From contig OZ059894.1 in NCBI GenBank assembly GCA_964057225.1, positions 18,878,476 through 18,942,475 of the forward strand: a stretch of 64,000 nt of DNA, in the 5' to 3' direction. A program made the position numbers and the translations under genes. Source of the stretch: Auanema rhodensis. Lineage: Eukaryota > Nematoda > Chromadorea > Rhabditida > Rhabditidae. Of this stretch, positions 27,501-41,769 are shown in pieces (positions within the stretch are counted from its first letter, which is position 1; the number at the start of each line of letters is the position of its first letter). The notes beneath the pieces are model-generated. The model was not told the DNA's origin and ran no database searches. It saw nothing but the letters and a program-made list of their open reading frames with translations.

Positions 27501-29484
27501 TACACTCAACATTGCTTCCAAAAACATTTTGAGAAAAATTTTTTCGAAAAATTTCAAAATAATTTAGCAAAAAGTAGATGTTTTTGGATTCCTTTTTTCA
27601 AGGCAAAGACGATGGACAATGTTATTCAACGAAAAAAATAATTCTTCAGGGTGAAAATCGAGGATATAAGTGTGAACTTATATCAGTTGATATCTCGGTG
27701 CATTTTTAAGTTAGCGCAAATCTGATAACACAGATCGACGCAGCTTAAAAATCCGCATCGAATGCACTATACTACATTGAGAAACGCTTAATACAAAAAT
27801 TAGTTATGATCGTTTGAAAAATGATGCATTAGTGTATGTTGAGTTTCCATGTACACTCAACATTGCTTCCAAAAACATTTTGAGAAAAATTTTTTCGAAA
27901 AATTTCAAAATAATTTAGCAAAAAGTAGATGTTTTTAGATTCCTTTTTTCAAGGCAAAGACGATGGACAATGTTATTCAACGAAAAAAATAATTCTTCAG
28001 GGTGAAAATCGAGGATATAAGTGTGAACTTATATCAGTTGATATCTCGGTGCATTTTTAAGCTAGCGCAAATCTGATAACACAGATCGACGCAGCTTAAA
28101 AATCCGCATCGAATGCACTATACTACATTGAGAAACGCTTAATACAAAAATTAGTTATGATCGTTTGAAAAATGATGCATTAGTGTATGTTGAGTTTCCA
28201 TGTACACTCAACATTGCTTCCAAAAACATTTTGACAAAAATTTTTTCGAAAAATTTCAGAATAATTTAGCAAAAAGTAGATGTTTTTAGATTCCTTTTTT
28301 CGAGGCAAAGACGATGGACAATGTTATTCAACGAAAAAAATAATTCTTCAGGGTGAAAATCGAGGATATAAGTGTGAACTTATATCAGTTGATATCTCGG
28401 TGCATTTTTAAGCTAGCGCAAATCTGATAACACAGATCGACGCAGCTTAAAAATCCGCATCGAATGCACTATACTACATTGAGAAACGCTTAATACAAAA
28501 ATTAGTTATGATCGTTTGAAAAATGATGCATTAGTGTATGTTGAGTTTCCATGTACACTCAACATTGCTTCCAAAAACATTTTGAGAAAAATTTTTTCGA
28601 AAAATTTCAAAATAATTTAGCAAAAAGTAGATGTTTTTGGATTCCTTTTTTCAAGGCAAAGACGATGGACAATGTTATTCAACGAAAAAAATAATTCTTC
28701 AGGGTGAAAATCGAGGATATAAGTGTGAACTTATATCAGTTGATATCTCGGTGCATTTTTAAGTTAGCGCAAATCTGATAACACAGATCGACGCAGCTTA
28801 AAAATCCGCATCGAATGCACTATACTACATTGAGAAACGCTTAATACAAAAATTAGTTATGATCGTTTGAAAAATGATGCATTAGTGTATGTTGAGTTTC
28901 CATGTACACTCAACATTGCTTCCAAAAACATTTTGAGAAAAATTTTTTCGAAAAATTTCAAAATAATTTAGCAAAAAGTAGATGTTTTTGGATTCCTTTT
29001 TTCAAGGCAAAGACGATGGACAATGTTATTCAACGAAAAAAATAATTCTTCAGGGTGAAAATCGAGGATATAAGTGTGAACTTATATCAGTTGATATCTC
29101 GGTGCATTTTTAAGTTAGCGCAAATCTGATAACACAGATCGACGCAGCTTAAAAATCCGCATCGAATGCACTATACTACATTGAGAAACGCTTAATACAA
29201 AAATTAGTTATGATCGTTTGAAAAATGATGCATTAGTGTATGTTGAGTTTCCATGTACACTCAACATTGCTTCCAAAAACATTTTGAGAAAAATTTTTTC
29301 GAAAAATTTCAAAATAATTTAGCAAAAAGTAGATGTTTTTGGATTCCTTTTTTCAAGGCAAAGACGATGGACAATGTTATTCAACGAAAAAAATAATTCT
29401 TCAGGGTGAAAATCGAGGATATAAGTGTGAACTTATATCAGTTGATATCTCGGTGCATTTTTAAGTTAGCGCAAATCTGATAAC
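24571..29484. repeat. Four-monomer motif repeated 10 monomers apart (monomers 71-74 and 81-84)
   Basis: A 179G+222G monomer followed by three consecutive 155G+208G+333T monomers occurs at 24571-25974 and at 28081-29484. The intervening six monomers are mostly the common form (75 has 333T only; 79 is the 155G type; 80 has 155G alone). This is the densest part of the array for the 155G+208G+333T class. Confidence 0.7.
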
Positions 29485-29835
29485 ACAGATCGACGCAGCT
29501 TAAAAATCCGCATCGAATGCACTATACTACATTGAGAAACGCTTAATACAAAAATTAGTTATGATCGTTTGAAAAATGATGCATTAGTGTATGTTGAGTT
29601 TCCATGTACACTCAACATTGCTTCCAAAAACATTTTGAGAAAAATTTTTTCGAAAAATTTCAGAATAATTTAGCGAAAAGTAGATGTTTTTAGATTCTTT
29701 TTCTCAAGGCAAAAACGATGGACAATGTTATTCAACGAAAAATTTAATTCTTCAGGGTGAAAATTGAGGATATAAGTGTGAACTTATATCAGTTGATATC
29801 TCGGTGCATTTTTAAGCTAGCGCAAATCTGTTAAC
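29485..29835. repeat. Diverged 'Y' monomer, first occurrence (monomer 85)
   Basis: It carries a linked set of changes: 155G, 179G, 192G (TAGCGAAAAG), 214T and 219C (TTCTTTTTCTC), 230A, 259T with 260T (AATTTAATT), 281T (AATTGAGG) and 347T (CTGTTAAC). Full or nearly full Y monomers recur at 92, 102-104, 110, 111, 113, 114, 132, 133, 135 and 136. Those with 155G (85, 102, 113, 135, 132) are followed by a monomer with 8G, while most 155C ones are followed by 8A. The bundle behaves as a separate subfamily. Confidence 0.8.
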
Positions 29836-32800
29836 ACAGATCGACGCAGCTTAAAAATCCGCATCGAATGCACTATACTACATTGAGAAACGCTTAATAC
29901 AAAAATTAGTTATGATCGTTTGAAAAATGATGCATTAGTGTATGTTGAGTTTCCATGTACACTCAACATTGCTTCCAAAAACATTTTGACAAAAATTTTT
30001 TCGAAAAATTTCAAAATAATTTAGCAAAAAGTAGATGTTTTTAGATTCCTTTTTTCAAGGCAAAGACGATGGACAATGTTATTCAACGAAAAAAATAATT
30101 CTTCAGGGTGAAAATCGAGGATATAAGTGTGAACTTATATCAGTTGATATCTCGGTGCATTTTTAAGCTAGCGCAAATCTGATAACACAGATCGACGCAG
30201 CTTAAAAATCCGCATCGAATGCACTATACTACATTGAGAAACGCTTAATACAAAAATTAGTTATGATCGTTTGAAAAATGATGCATTAGTGTATGTTGAG
30301 TTTCCATGTACACTCAACATTGCTTCCAAAAACATTTTGACAAAAATTTTTTCGAAAAATTTCAAAATAATTTAGCAAAAAGTAGATGTTTTTAGATTCC
30401 TTTTTTCAAGGCAAAGACGATGGACAATGTTATTCAACGAAAAAAATAATTCTTCAGGGTGAAAATCGAGGATATAAGTGTGAACTTATATCAGTTGATA
30501 TCTCGGTGCATTTTTAAGCTAGCGCAAATCTGATAACACAGATCGACGCAGCTTAAAAATCCGCATCGAATGCACTATACTACATTGAGAAACGCTTAAT
30601 ACAAAAATTAGTTATGATCGTTTGAAAAATGATGCATTAGTGTATGTTGAGTTTCCATGTACACTCAACATTGCTTCCAAAAACATTTTGACAAAAATTT
30701 TTTCGAAAAATTTCAAAATAATTTAGCAAAAAGTAGATGTTTTTAGATTCCTTTTTTCAAGGCAAAGACGATGGACAATGTTATTCAACGAAAAAAATAA
30801 TTCTTCAGGGTGAAAATCGAGGATATAAGTGTGAACTTATATCAGTTGATATCTCGGTGCATTTTTAAGCTAGCGCAAATCTGATAACACAGATCGACGC
30901 AGCTTAAAAATCCGCATCGAATGCACTATACTACATTGAGAAACGCTTAATACAAAAATTAGTTATGATCGTTTGAAAAATGATGCATTAGTGTATGTTG
31001 AGTTTCCATGTACACTCAACATTGCTTCCAAAAACATTTTGACAAAAATTTTTTCGAAAAATTTCAAAATAATTTAGCAAAAAGTAGATGTTTTTGGATT
31101 CCTTTTTTCAAGGCAAAGACGATGGACAATGTTATTCAACGAAAAAAATAATTCTTCAGGGTGAAAATCGAGGATATAAGTGTGAACTTATATCAGTTGA
31201 TATCTCGGTGCATTTTTAAGTTAGCGCAAATCTGATAACACAGATCGACGCAGCTTAAAAATCCGCATCGAATGCACTATACTACATTGAGAAACGCTTA
31301 ATACAAAAATTAGTTATGATCGTTTGAAAAATGATGCATTAGTGTATGTTGAGTTTCCATGTACACTCAACATTGCTTCCAAAAACATTTTGACAAAAAT
31401 TTTTTCGAAAAATTTCAAAATAATTTAGCAAAAAGTAGATGTTTTTAGATTCCTTTTTTCAAGGCAAAGACGATGGACAATGTTATTCAACGAAAAAAAT
31501 AATTCTTCAGGGTGAAAATCGAGGATATAAGTGTGAACTTATATCAGTTGATATCTCGGTGCATTTTTAAGCTAGCGCAAATCTGATAACACAGATCGAC
31601 GCAGCTTAAAAATCCGCATCGAATGCACTATACTACATTGAGAAACGCTTAATACAAAAATTAGTTATGATCGTTTGAAAAATGATGCATTAGTGTATGT
31701 TGAGTTTCCATGTACACTCAACATTGCTTCCAAAAACATTTTGAGAAAAATTTTTTCGAAAAATTTCAAAATAATTTAGCAAAAAGTAGATGTTTTTAGA
31801 TTCCTTTTTTCAAGGCAAAGACGATGGACAATGTTATTCAACGAAAAAAATAATTCTTCAGGGTGAAAATCGAGGATATAAGTGTGAACTTATATCAGTT
31901 GATATCTCGGTGCATTTTTAAGCTAGCGCAAATCTGTTAACACAGATCGACGCAGCTTAAAAATCCGCATCGAATGCACTATACTACATTGAGAAACGCT
32001 TAATACAAAAATTAGTTATGATCGTTTGAAAAATGATGCATTAGTGTATGTTGAGTTTCCATGTACACTCAACATTGCTTCCAAAAACATTTTGACAAAA
32101 ATTTTTTCGAAAAATTTCAGAATAATTTAGCGAAAAGTAGATGTTTTTAGATTCTTTTTCTCAAGGCAAAAACGATGGACAATGTTATTCAACGAAAAAT
32201 TTAATTCTTCAGGGTGAAAATTGAGGATATAAGTGTGAACTTATATCAGTTGATATCTCGGTGCATTTTTAAGCTAGCGCAAATCTGTTAACACAGATCA
32301 ACGCAGCTTAAAAATCCGCATCGAATGCACTATACTACATTGAGAAACGCTTAATACAAAAATTAGTTATGATCGTTTGAAAAATGATGCATTAGTGTAT
32401 GTTGAGTTTCCATGTACACTCAACATTGCTTCCAAAAACATTTTGACAAAAATTTTTTCGAAAAATTTCAAAATAATTTAGCAAAAAGTAGATGTTTTTA
32501 GATTCCTTTTTTCAAGGCAAAGACGATGGACAATGTTATTCAACGAAAAAATTAATTCTTCAGGGTGAAAATCGAGGATATAAGTGTGAACTTATATCAG
32601 TTGATATCTCGGTGCATTTTTAAGCTAGCGCAAATCTGATAACACAGATCGACGCAGCTTAAAAATCCGCATCGAATGCACTATACTACATTGAGAAACG
32701 CTTAATACAAAAATTAGTTATGATCGTTTGAAAAATGATGCATTAGTGTATGTTGAGTTTCCATGTACACTCAACATTGCTTCCAAAAACATTTTGACAA

Positions 32801-35800
32801 AAATTTTTTCGAAAAATTTCAAAATAATTTAGCAAAAAGTAGATGTTTTTAGATTCCTTTTTTCAAGGCAAAGACGATGGACAATGTTATTCAACGAAAA
32901 AAATAATTCTTCAGGGTGAAAATCGAGGATATAAGTGTGAACTTATATCAGTTGATATCTCGGTGCATTTTTAAGCTAGCGCAAATCTGATAACACAGAT
33001 CGACGCAGCTTAAAAATCCGCATCGAATGCACTATACTACATTGAGAAACGCTTAATACAAAAATTAGTTATGATCGTTTGAAAAATGATGCATTAGTGT
33101 ATGTTGAGTTTCCATGTACACTCAACATTGCTTCCAAAAACATTTTGACAAAAATTTTTTCGAAAAATTTCAAAATAATTTAGCAAAAAGTAGATGTTTT
33201 TAGATTCCTTTTTTCAAGGCAAAGACGATGGACAATGTTATTCAACGAAAAAAATAATTCTTCAGGGTGAAAATCGAGGATATAAGTGTGAACTTATATC
33301 AGTTGATATCTCGGTGCATTTTTAAGCTAGCGCAAATCTGATAACACAGATCGACGCAGCTTAAAAATCCGCATCGAATGCACTATACTACATTGAGAAA
33401 CGCTTAATACAAAAATTAGTTATGATCGTTTGAAAAATGATGCATTAGTGTATGTTGAGTTTCCATGTACACTCAACATTGCTTCCAAAAACATTTTGAC
33501 AAAAATTTTTTCGAAAAATTTCAAAATAATTTAGCGAAAAGTAGATGTTTTTAGATTCTTTTTTTCAAGGCAAAAACGATGGACAATGTTATTCAACGAA
33601 AAATTTAATTCTTCAGGGTGAAAATCGAGGATATAAGTGTGAACTTATATCAGTTGATATCTCGGTGCATTTTTAAGCTAGCGCAAATCTGTTAACACAG
33701 ATCGACGCAGCTTAAAAATCCGCATCGAATGCACTATACTACATTGAGAAACGCTTAATACAAAAATTAGTTATGATCGTTTGAAAAATGATGCATTAGT
33801 GTATGTTGAGTTTCCATGTACACTCAACATTGCTTCCAAAAACATTTTGACAAAAATTTTTTCGAAAAATTTCAAAATAATTTAGCAAAAAGTAGATGTT
33901 TTTAGATTCCTTTTTTCAAGGCAAAGACGATGGACAATGTTATTCAACGAAAAAAATAATTCTTCAGGGTGAAAATCGAGGATATAAGTGTGAACTTATA
34001 TCAGTTGATATCTCGGTGCATTTTTAAGCTAGCGCAAATCTGATAACACAGATCGACGCAGCTTAAAAATCCGCATCGAATGCACTATACTACATTGAGA
34101 AACGCTTAATACAAAAATTAGTTATGATCGTTTGAAAAATGATGCATTAGTGTATGTTGAGTTTCCATGTACACTCAACATTGCTTCCAAAAACATTTTG
34201 ACAAAAATTTTTTCGAAAAATTTCAAAATAATTTAGCAAAAAGTAGATGTTTTTAGATTCCTTTTTTCAAGGCAAAGACGATGGACAATGTTATTCAACG
34301 AAAAAAATAATTCTTCAGGGTGAAAATCGAGGATATAAGTGTGAACTTATATCAGTTGATATCTCGGTGCATTTTTAAGCTAGCGCAAATCTGATAACAC
34401 AGATCGACGCAGCTTAAAAATCCGCATCGAATGCACTATACTACATTGAGAAACGCTTAATACAAAAATTAGTTATGATCGTTTGAAAAATGATGCATTA
34501 GTGTATGTTGAGTTTCCATGTACACTCAACATTGCTTCCAAAAACATTTTGACAAAAATTTTTTCGAAAAATTTCAAAATAATTTAGCAAAAAGTAGATG
34601 TTTTTAGATTCCTTTTTTCAAGGCAAAGACGATGGACAATGTTATTCAACGAAAAAAATAATTCTTCAGGGTGAAAATCGAGGATATAAGTGTGAACTTA
34701 TATCAGTTGATATCTCGGTGCATTTTTAAGCTAGCGCAAATCTGATAACACAGATCGACGCAGCTTAAAAATCCGCATCGAATGCACTATACTACATTGA
34801 AAAACGCTTAATACAAAAATTAGTTATGATCGTTTGAAAAATGATGCATTAGTGTATGTTGAGTTTCCATGTACACTCAACATTGCTTCCAAAAACATTT
34901 TGACAAAAATTTTTTCGAAAAATTTCAAAATAATTTAGCAAAAAGTAGATGTTTTTGGATTCCTTTTTTCAAGGCAAAGACGATGGACAATGTTATTCAA
35001 CGAAAAAAATAATTCTTCAGGGTGAAAATCGAGGATATAAGTGTGAACTTATATCAGTTGATATCTCGGTGCATTTTTAAGCTAGCGCAAATCTGATAAC
35101 ACAGATCGACGCAGCTTAAAAATCCGCATCGAATGCACTATACTACATTGAGAAACGCTTAATACAAAAATTAGTTATGATCGTTTGAAAAATGATGCAT
35201 TAGTGTATGTTGAGTTTCCATGTACACTCAACATTGCTTCCAAAAACATTTTGACAAAAATTTTTTCGAAAAATTTCAAAATAATTTAGCAAAAAGTAGA
35301 TGTTTTTGGATTCCTTTTTTCAAGGCAAAGACGATGGACAATGTTATTCAACGAAAAAAATAATTCTTCAGGGTGAAAATCGAGGATATAAGTGTGAACT
35401 TATATCAGTTGATATCTCGGTGCATTTTTAAGTTAGCGCAAATCTGATAACACAGATCGACGCAGCTTAAAAATCCGCATCGAATGCACTATACTACATT
35501 GAGAAACGCTTAATACAAAAATTAGTTATGATCGTTTGAAAAATGATGCATTAGTGTATGTTGAGTTTCCATGTACACTCAACATTGCTTCCAAAAACAT
35601 TTTGAGAAAAATTTTTTCGAAAAATTTCAGAATAATTTAGCGAAAAGTAGATGTTTTTAGATTCTTTTTCTCAAGGCAAAAACGATGGACAATGTTATTC
35701 AACGAAAAATTTAATTCTTCAGGGTGAAAATTGAGGATATAAGTGTGAACTTATATCAGTTGATATCTCGGTGCATTTTTAAGCTAGCGCAAATCTGTTA

Positions 35801-38259
35801 ACACAGATCGACGCAGCTTAAAAATCCGCATCGAATGCACTATACTACATTGAGAAACGCTTAATACAAAAATTAGTTATGATCGTTTGAAAAATGATGC
35901 ATTAGTGTATGTTGAGTTTCCATGTACACTCAACATTGCTTCCAAAAACATTTTGACAAAAATTTTTTCGAAAAATTTCAGAATAATTTAGCGAAAAGTA
36001 GATGTTTTTAGATTCTTTTTCTCAAGGCAAAAACGATGGACAATGTTATTCAACGAAAAATTTAATTCTTCAGGGTGAAAATTGAGGATATAAGTGTGAA
36101 CTTATATCAGTTGATATCTCGGTGCATTTTTAAGCTAGCGCAAATCTGTTAACACAGATCAACGCAGCTTAAAAATCCGCATCGAATGCACTATACTACA
36201 TTGAGAAACGCTTAATACAAAAATTAGTTATGATCGTTTGAAAAATGATGCATTAGTGTATGTTGAGTTTCCATGTACACTCAACATTGCTTCCAAAAAC
36301 ATTTTGACAAAAATTTTTTCGAAAAATTTCAGAATAATTTAGCGAAAAGTAGATGTTTTTAGATTCTTTTTCTCAAGGCAAAAACGATGGACAATGTTAT
36401 TCAACGAAAAATTTAATTCTTCAGGGTGAAAATTGAGGATATAAGTGTGAACTTATATCAGTTGATATCTCGGTGCATTTTTAAGCTAGCGCAAATCTGT
36501 TAACACAGATCAACGCAGCTTAAAAATCCGCATCGAATGCACTATACTACATTGAGAAACGCTTAATACAAAAATTAGTTATGATCGTTTGAAAAATGAT
36601 GCATTAGTGTATGTTGAGTTTCCATGTACACTCAACATTGCTTCCAAAAACATTTTGACAAAAATTTTTTCGAAAAATTTCATAATAATTTAGCAAAAAG
36701 TAGATGTTTTTAGATTCCTTTTTTCAAGGCAAAGACGATGGACAATGTTATTCAACGAAAAAATTAATTCTTCAGGGTGAAAATCGAGGATATAAGTGTG
36801 AACTTATATCAGTTGATATCTCGGTGCATTTTTAAGCTAGCGCAAATCTGATAACACAGATCGACGCAGCTTAAAAATCCGCATCGAATGCACTATACTA
36901 CATTGAGAAACGCTTAATACAAAAATTAGTTATGATCGTTTGAAAAATGATGCATTAGTGTATGTTGAGTTTCCATGTACACTCAACATTGCTTCCAAAA
37001 ACATTTTGACAAAAATTTTTTCGAAAAATTTCAAAATAATTTAGCAAAAAGTAGATGTTTTTAGATTCCTTTTTTCAAGGCAAAAACGATGGACAATGTT
37101 ATTCAACGAAAAAAATAATTCTTCAGGGTGAAAATCGAGGATATAAGTGTGAACTTATATCAGTTGATATCTCGGTGCATTTTTAAGCTAGCGCAAATCT
37201 GATAACACAGATCGACGCAGCTTAAAAATCCGCATCGAATGCACTATACTACATTGAGAAACGCTTAATACAAAAATTAGTTATGATCGTTTGAAAAATG
37301 ATGCATTAGTGTATGTTGAGTTTCCATGTACACTCAACATTGCTTCCAAAAACATTTTGACAAAAATTTTTTCGAAAAATTTCAAAATAATTTAGCAAAA
37401 AGTAGATGTTTTTAGATTCCTTTTTTCAAGGTAAAGACGATGGACAATGTTATTCAACGAAAAAAATAATTCTTCAGGGTGAAAATCGAGGATGTAAGTG
37501 TGAACTTATATCAGTTGATATCTCGGTGCATTTTTAAGCTAGCGCAAATCTGATAACACAGATCGACGCAGCTTAAAAATCCGCATCGAATGCACTATAC
37601 TACATTGAGAAACGCTTAATACAAAAATTAGTTATGATCGTTTAAAAAATGATGCATTAGTGTATGTTGAGTTTCCATGTACACTCAACATTGCTTCCAA
37701 AAACATTTTGACAAAAATTTTTTCGAAAAATTTCAAAATAATTTAGCAAAAAGTAGATGTTTTTAGATTCCTTTTTTCAAGGCAAAGACGATGGACAATG
37801 TTATTCAACGAAAAAAATAATTCTTCAGGGTGAAAATCGAGGATATAAGTGTGAACTTATATCAGTTGATATCTCGGTGCATTTTTAAGCTAGCGCAAAT
37901 CTGATAACACAGATCGACGCAGCTTAAAAATCCGCATCGAATGCACTATACTACATTGAAAAACGCTTAATACAAAAAGTAGTTATGATCGTTTGAAAAA
38001 TGATGCATTAGTGTATGTTGAGTTTCCATGTACACTCAACATTGCTTCCAAAAACATTTTGACAAAAATTTTTTCGAAAAATTTCAAAATAATTTAGCAA
38101 AAAGTAGATGTTTTTGGATTCCTTTTTTCAAGGCAAAGACGATGGACAATGTTATTCAACGAAAAAAATAATTCTTCAGGGTGAAAATCGAGGATATAAG
38201 TGTGAACTTATATCAGTTGATATCTCGGTGCATTTTTAAGCTAGCGCAAATCTGATAAC

Positions 38260-41200
38260 ACAGATCGACGCAGCTTAAAAATCCGCATCGAATGCACTAT
38301 ACTACATTGAGAAACGCTTAATACAAAAATTAGTTATGATCGTTTGAAAAATGATGCATTAGTGTATGTTGAGTTTCCATGTACACTCAACATTGCTTCC
38401 AAAAACATTTTGACAAAAATTTTTTCGAAAAATTTCAGAATAATTTAGCGAAAAGTAGATGTTTTTAGATTCTTTTTCTCAAGGCAAAAACGATGGACAA
38501 TGTTATTCAACGAAAAATTTAATTCTTCAGGGTGAAAATTGAGGATATAAGTGTGAACTTATATCAGTTGATATCTCGGTGCATTTGTAAGCTAGCGCAA
38601 ATCTGTTAACACAGATCGACGCAGCTTAAAAATCCGCATCGAATGCACTATACTACATTGAGAAACGCTTAATACAAAAATTAGTTATGATCGTTTGAAA
38701 AATGATGCATTAGTGTATGTTGAGTTTCCATGTACACTCAACATTGCTTCCAAAAACATTTTGACAAAAATTTTTTCGAAAAATTTCAGAATAATTTAGC
38801 GAAAAGTAGATGTTTTTAGATTCTTTTTCTCAAGGCAAAAACGATGGACAATGTTATTCAACGAAAAATTTAATTCTTCAGGGTGAAAATTGAGGATATA
38901 AGTGTGAACTTATATCAGTTGATATCTCGGTGCATTTTTAAGCTAGCGCAAATCTGTTAACACAGATCAACGCAGCTTAAAAATCCGCATCGAATGCACT
39001 ATACTACATTGAGAAACGCTTAATACAAAAATTAGTTATGATCGTTTGAAAAATGATGCATTAGTGTATGTTGAGTTTCCATGTACACTCAACATTGCTT
39101 CCAAAAACATTTTGACAAAAATTTTTTCGAAAAATTTCATAATAATTTAGCAAAAAGTAGATGTTTTTAGATTCCTTTTTTCAAGGCAAAGACGATGGAC
39201 AATGTTATTCAACGAAAAAATTAATTCTTCAGGGTGAAAATCGAGGATATAAGTGTGAACTTATATCAGTTGATATCTCGGTGCATTTTTAAGCTAGCGC
39301 AAATCTGATAACACAGATCGACGCAGCTTAAAAATCCGCATCGAATGCACTATACTACATTGAGAAACGCTTAATACAAAAATTAGTTATGATCGTTTGA
39401 AAAATGATGCATTAGTGTATGTTGAGTTTCCATGTACACTCAACATTGCTTCCAAAAACATTTTGAGAAAAATTTTTTCGAAAAATTTCAGAATAATTTA
39501 GCGAAAAGTAGATGTTTTTAGATTCTTTTTCTCAAGGCAAAAACGATGGACAATGTTATTCAACGAAAAATTTAATTCTTCAGGGTGAAAATTGAGGATA
39601 TAAGTGTGAACTTATATCAGTTGATATCTCGGTGCATTTTTAAGCTAGCGCAAATCTGTTAACACAGATCGACGCAGCTTAAAAATCCGCATCGAATGCA
39701 CTATACTACATTGAGAAACGCTTAATACAAAAATTAGTTATGATCGTTTGAAAAATGATGCATTAGTGTATGTTGAGTTTCCATGTACACTCAACATTGC
39801 TTCCAAAAACATTTTGACAAAAATTTTTTCGAAAAATTTCAGAATAATTTAGCGAAAAGTAGATGTTTTTAGATTCTTTTTCTCAAGGCAAAAACGATGG
39901 ACAATGTTATTCAACGAAAAATTTAATTCTTCAGGGTGAAAATTGAGGATATAAGTGTGAACTTATATCAGTTGATATCTCGGTGCATTTTTAAGCTAGC
40001 GCAAATCTGTTAACACAGATCAACGCAGCTTAAAAATCCGCATCGAATGCACTATACTACATTGAGAAACGCTTAATACAAAAATTAGTTATGATCGTTT
40101 GAAAAATGATGCATTAGTGTATGTTGAGTTTCCATGTACACTCAACATTGCTTCCAAAAACATTTTGACAAAAATTTTTTCGAAAAATTTCATAATAATT
40201 TAGCAAAAAGTAGATGTTTTTAGATTCCTTTTTTCAAGGCAAAGACGATGGACAATGTTATTCAACGAAAAAATTAATTCTTCAGGGTGAAAATCGAGGA
40301 TATAAGTGTGAACTTATATCAGTTGATATCTCGGTGCATTTTTAAGCTAGCGCAAATCTGATAACACAGATCGACGCAGCTTAAAAATCCGCATCGAATG
40401 CACTATACTACATTGAGAAACGCTTAATACAAAAATTAGTTATGATCGTTTGAAAAATGATGCATTAGTGTATGTTGAGTTTCCATGTACACTCAACATT
40501 GCTTCCAAAAACATTTTGACAAAAATTTTTTCGAAAAATTTCAAAATAATTTAGCAAAAAGTAGATGTTTTTAGATTCCTTTTTTCAAGGCAAAAACGAT
40601 GGACAATGTTATTCAACGAAAAAAATAATTCTTCAGGGTGAAAATCGAGGATATAAGTGTGAACTTATATCAGTTGATATCTCGGTGCATTTTTAAGCTA
40701 GCGCAAATCTGATAACACAGATCGACGCAGCTTAAAAATCCGCATCGAATGCACTATACTACATTGAGAAACGCTTAATACAAAAATTAGTTATGATCGT
40801 TTGAAAAATGATGCATTAGTGTATGTTGAGTTTCCATGTACACTCAACATTGCTTCCAAAAACATTTTGACAAAAATTTTTTCGAAAAATTTCAAAATAA
40901 TTTAGCAAAAAGTAGATGTTTTTAGATTCCTTTTTTCAAGGCAAAGACGATGGACAATGTTATTCAACGAAAAAAATAATTCTTCAGGGTGAAAATCGAG
41001 GATATAAGTGTGAACTTATATCAGTTGATATCTCGGTGCATTTTTAAGCTAGCGCAAATCTGATAACACAGATCGACGCAGCTTAAAAATCCGCATCGAA
41101 TGCACTATACTACATTGAGAAACGCTTAATACAAAAATTAGTTATGATCGTTTGAAAAATGATGCATTAGTGTATGTTGAGTTTCCATGTACACTCAACA

Positions 41201-41769
41201 TTGCTTCCAAAAACATTTTGACAAAAATTTTTTCGAAAAATTTCAAAATAATTTAGCGAAAAGTAGATGTTTTTAGATTCTTTTTTTCAAGGCAAAAACG
41301 ATGGACAATGTTATTCAACGAAAAATTTAATTCTTCAGGGTGAAAATCGAGGATATAAGTGTGAACTTATATCAGTTGATATCTCGGTGCATTTTTAAGC
41401 TAGCGCAAATCTGATAACACAGATCGACGCAGCTTAAAAATCCGTATCGAATGCACTATACTACATTGAGAAACGCTTAATACAAAAATTAGTTATGATC
41501 GTTTGAAAAATGATGCATTAGTGTATGTTGAGTTTCCATGTACACTCAACATTGCTTCCAAAAACATTTTGACAAAAATTTTTTCGAAAAATTTCAAAAT
41601 AATTTAGCAAAAAGTAGATGTTTTTAGATTCCTTTTTTCAAGGCAAAGACGATGGACAACGTTATTCAACGAAAAAACTAATTCTTCAGGGTGAAAATCG
41701 AGGATATAAGTGTGAACTTATATCAGTTGATATCTCGGTGCATTTTTAAGCTAGCGCAAATCTGATAAC
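38260..41769. repeat. 10-monomer block, first copy (monomers 110-119)
   Basis: The order is Y, Y, CATAATAAT monomer; Y, Y, CATAATAAT monomer; a 230A monomer; the common form; a partial-Y monomer; a 28T+242C monomer with AAACTAATT. The first three and next three form a 1053-bp tandem. The same order returns at 45982-49491, 22 monomers (7722 bp) away. Monomer 110 has a private change, 328G (TTTGTAAG), and lacks the 155G of its counterpart 132. Confidence 0.8.
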
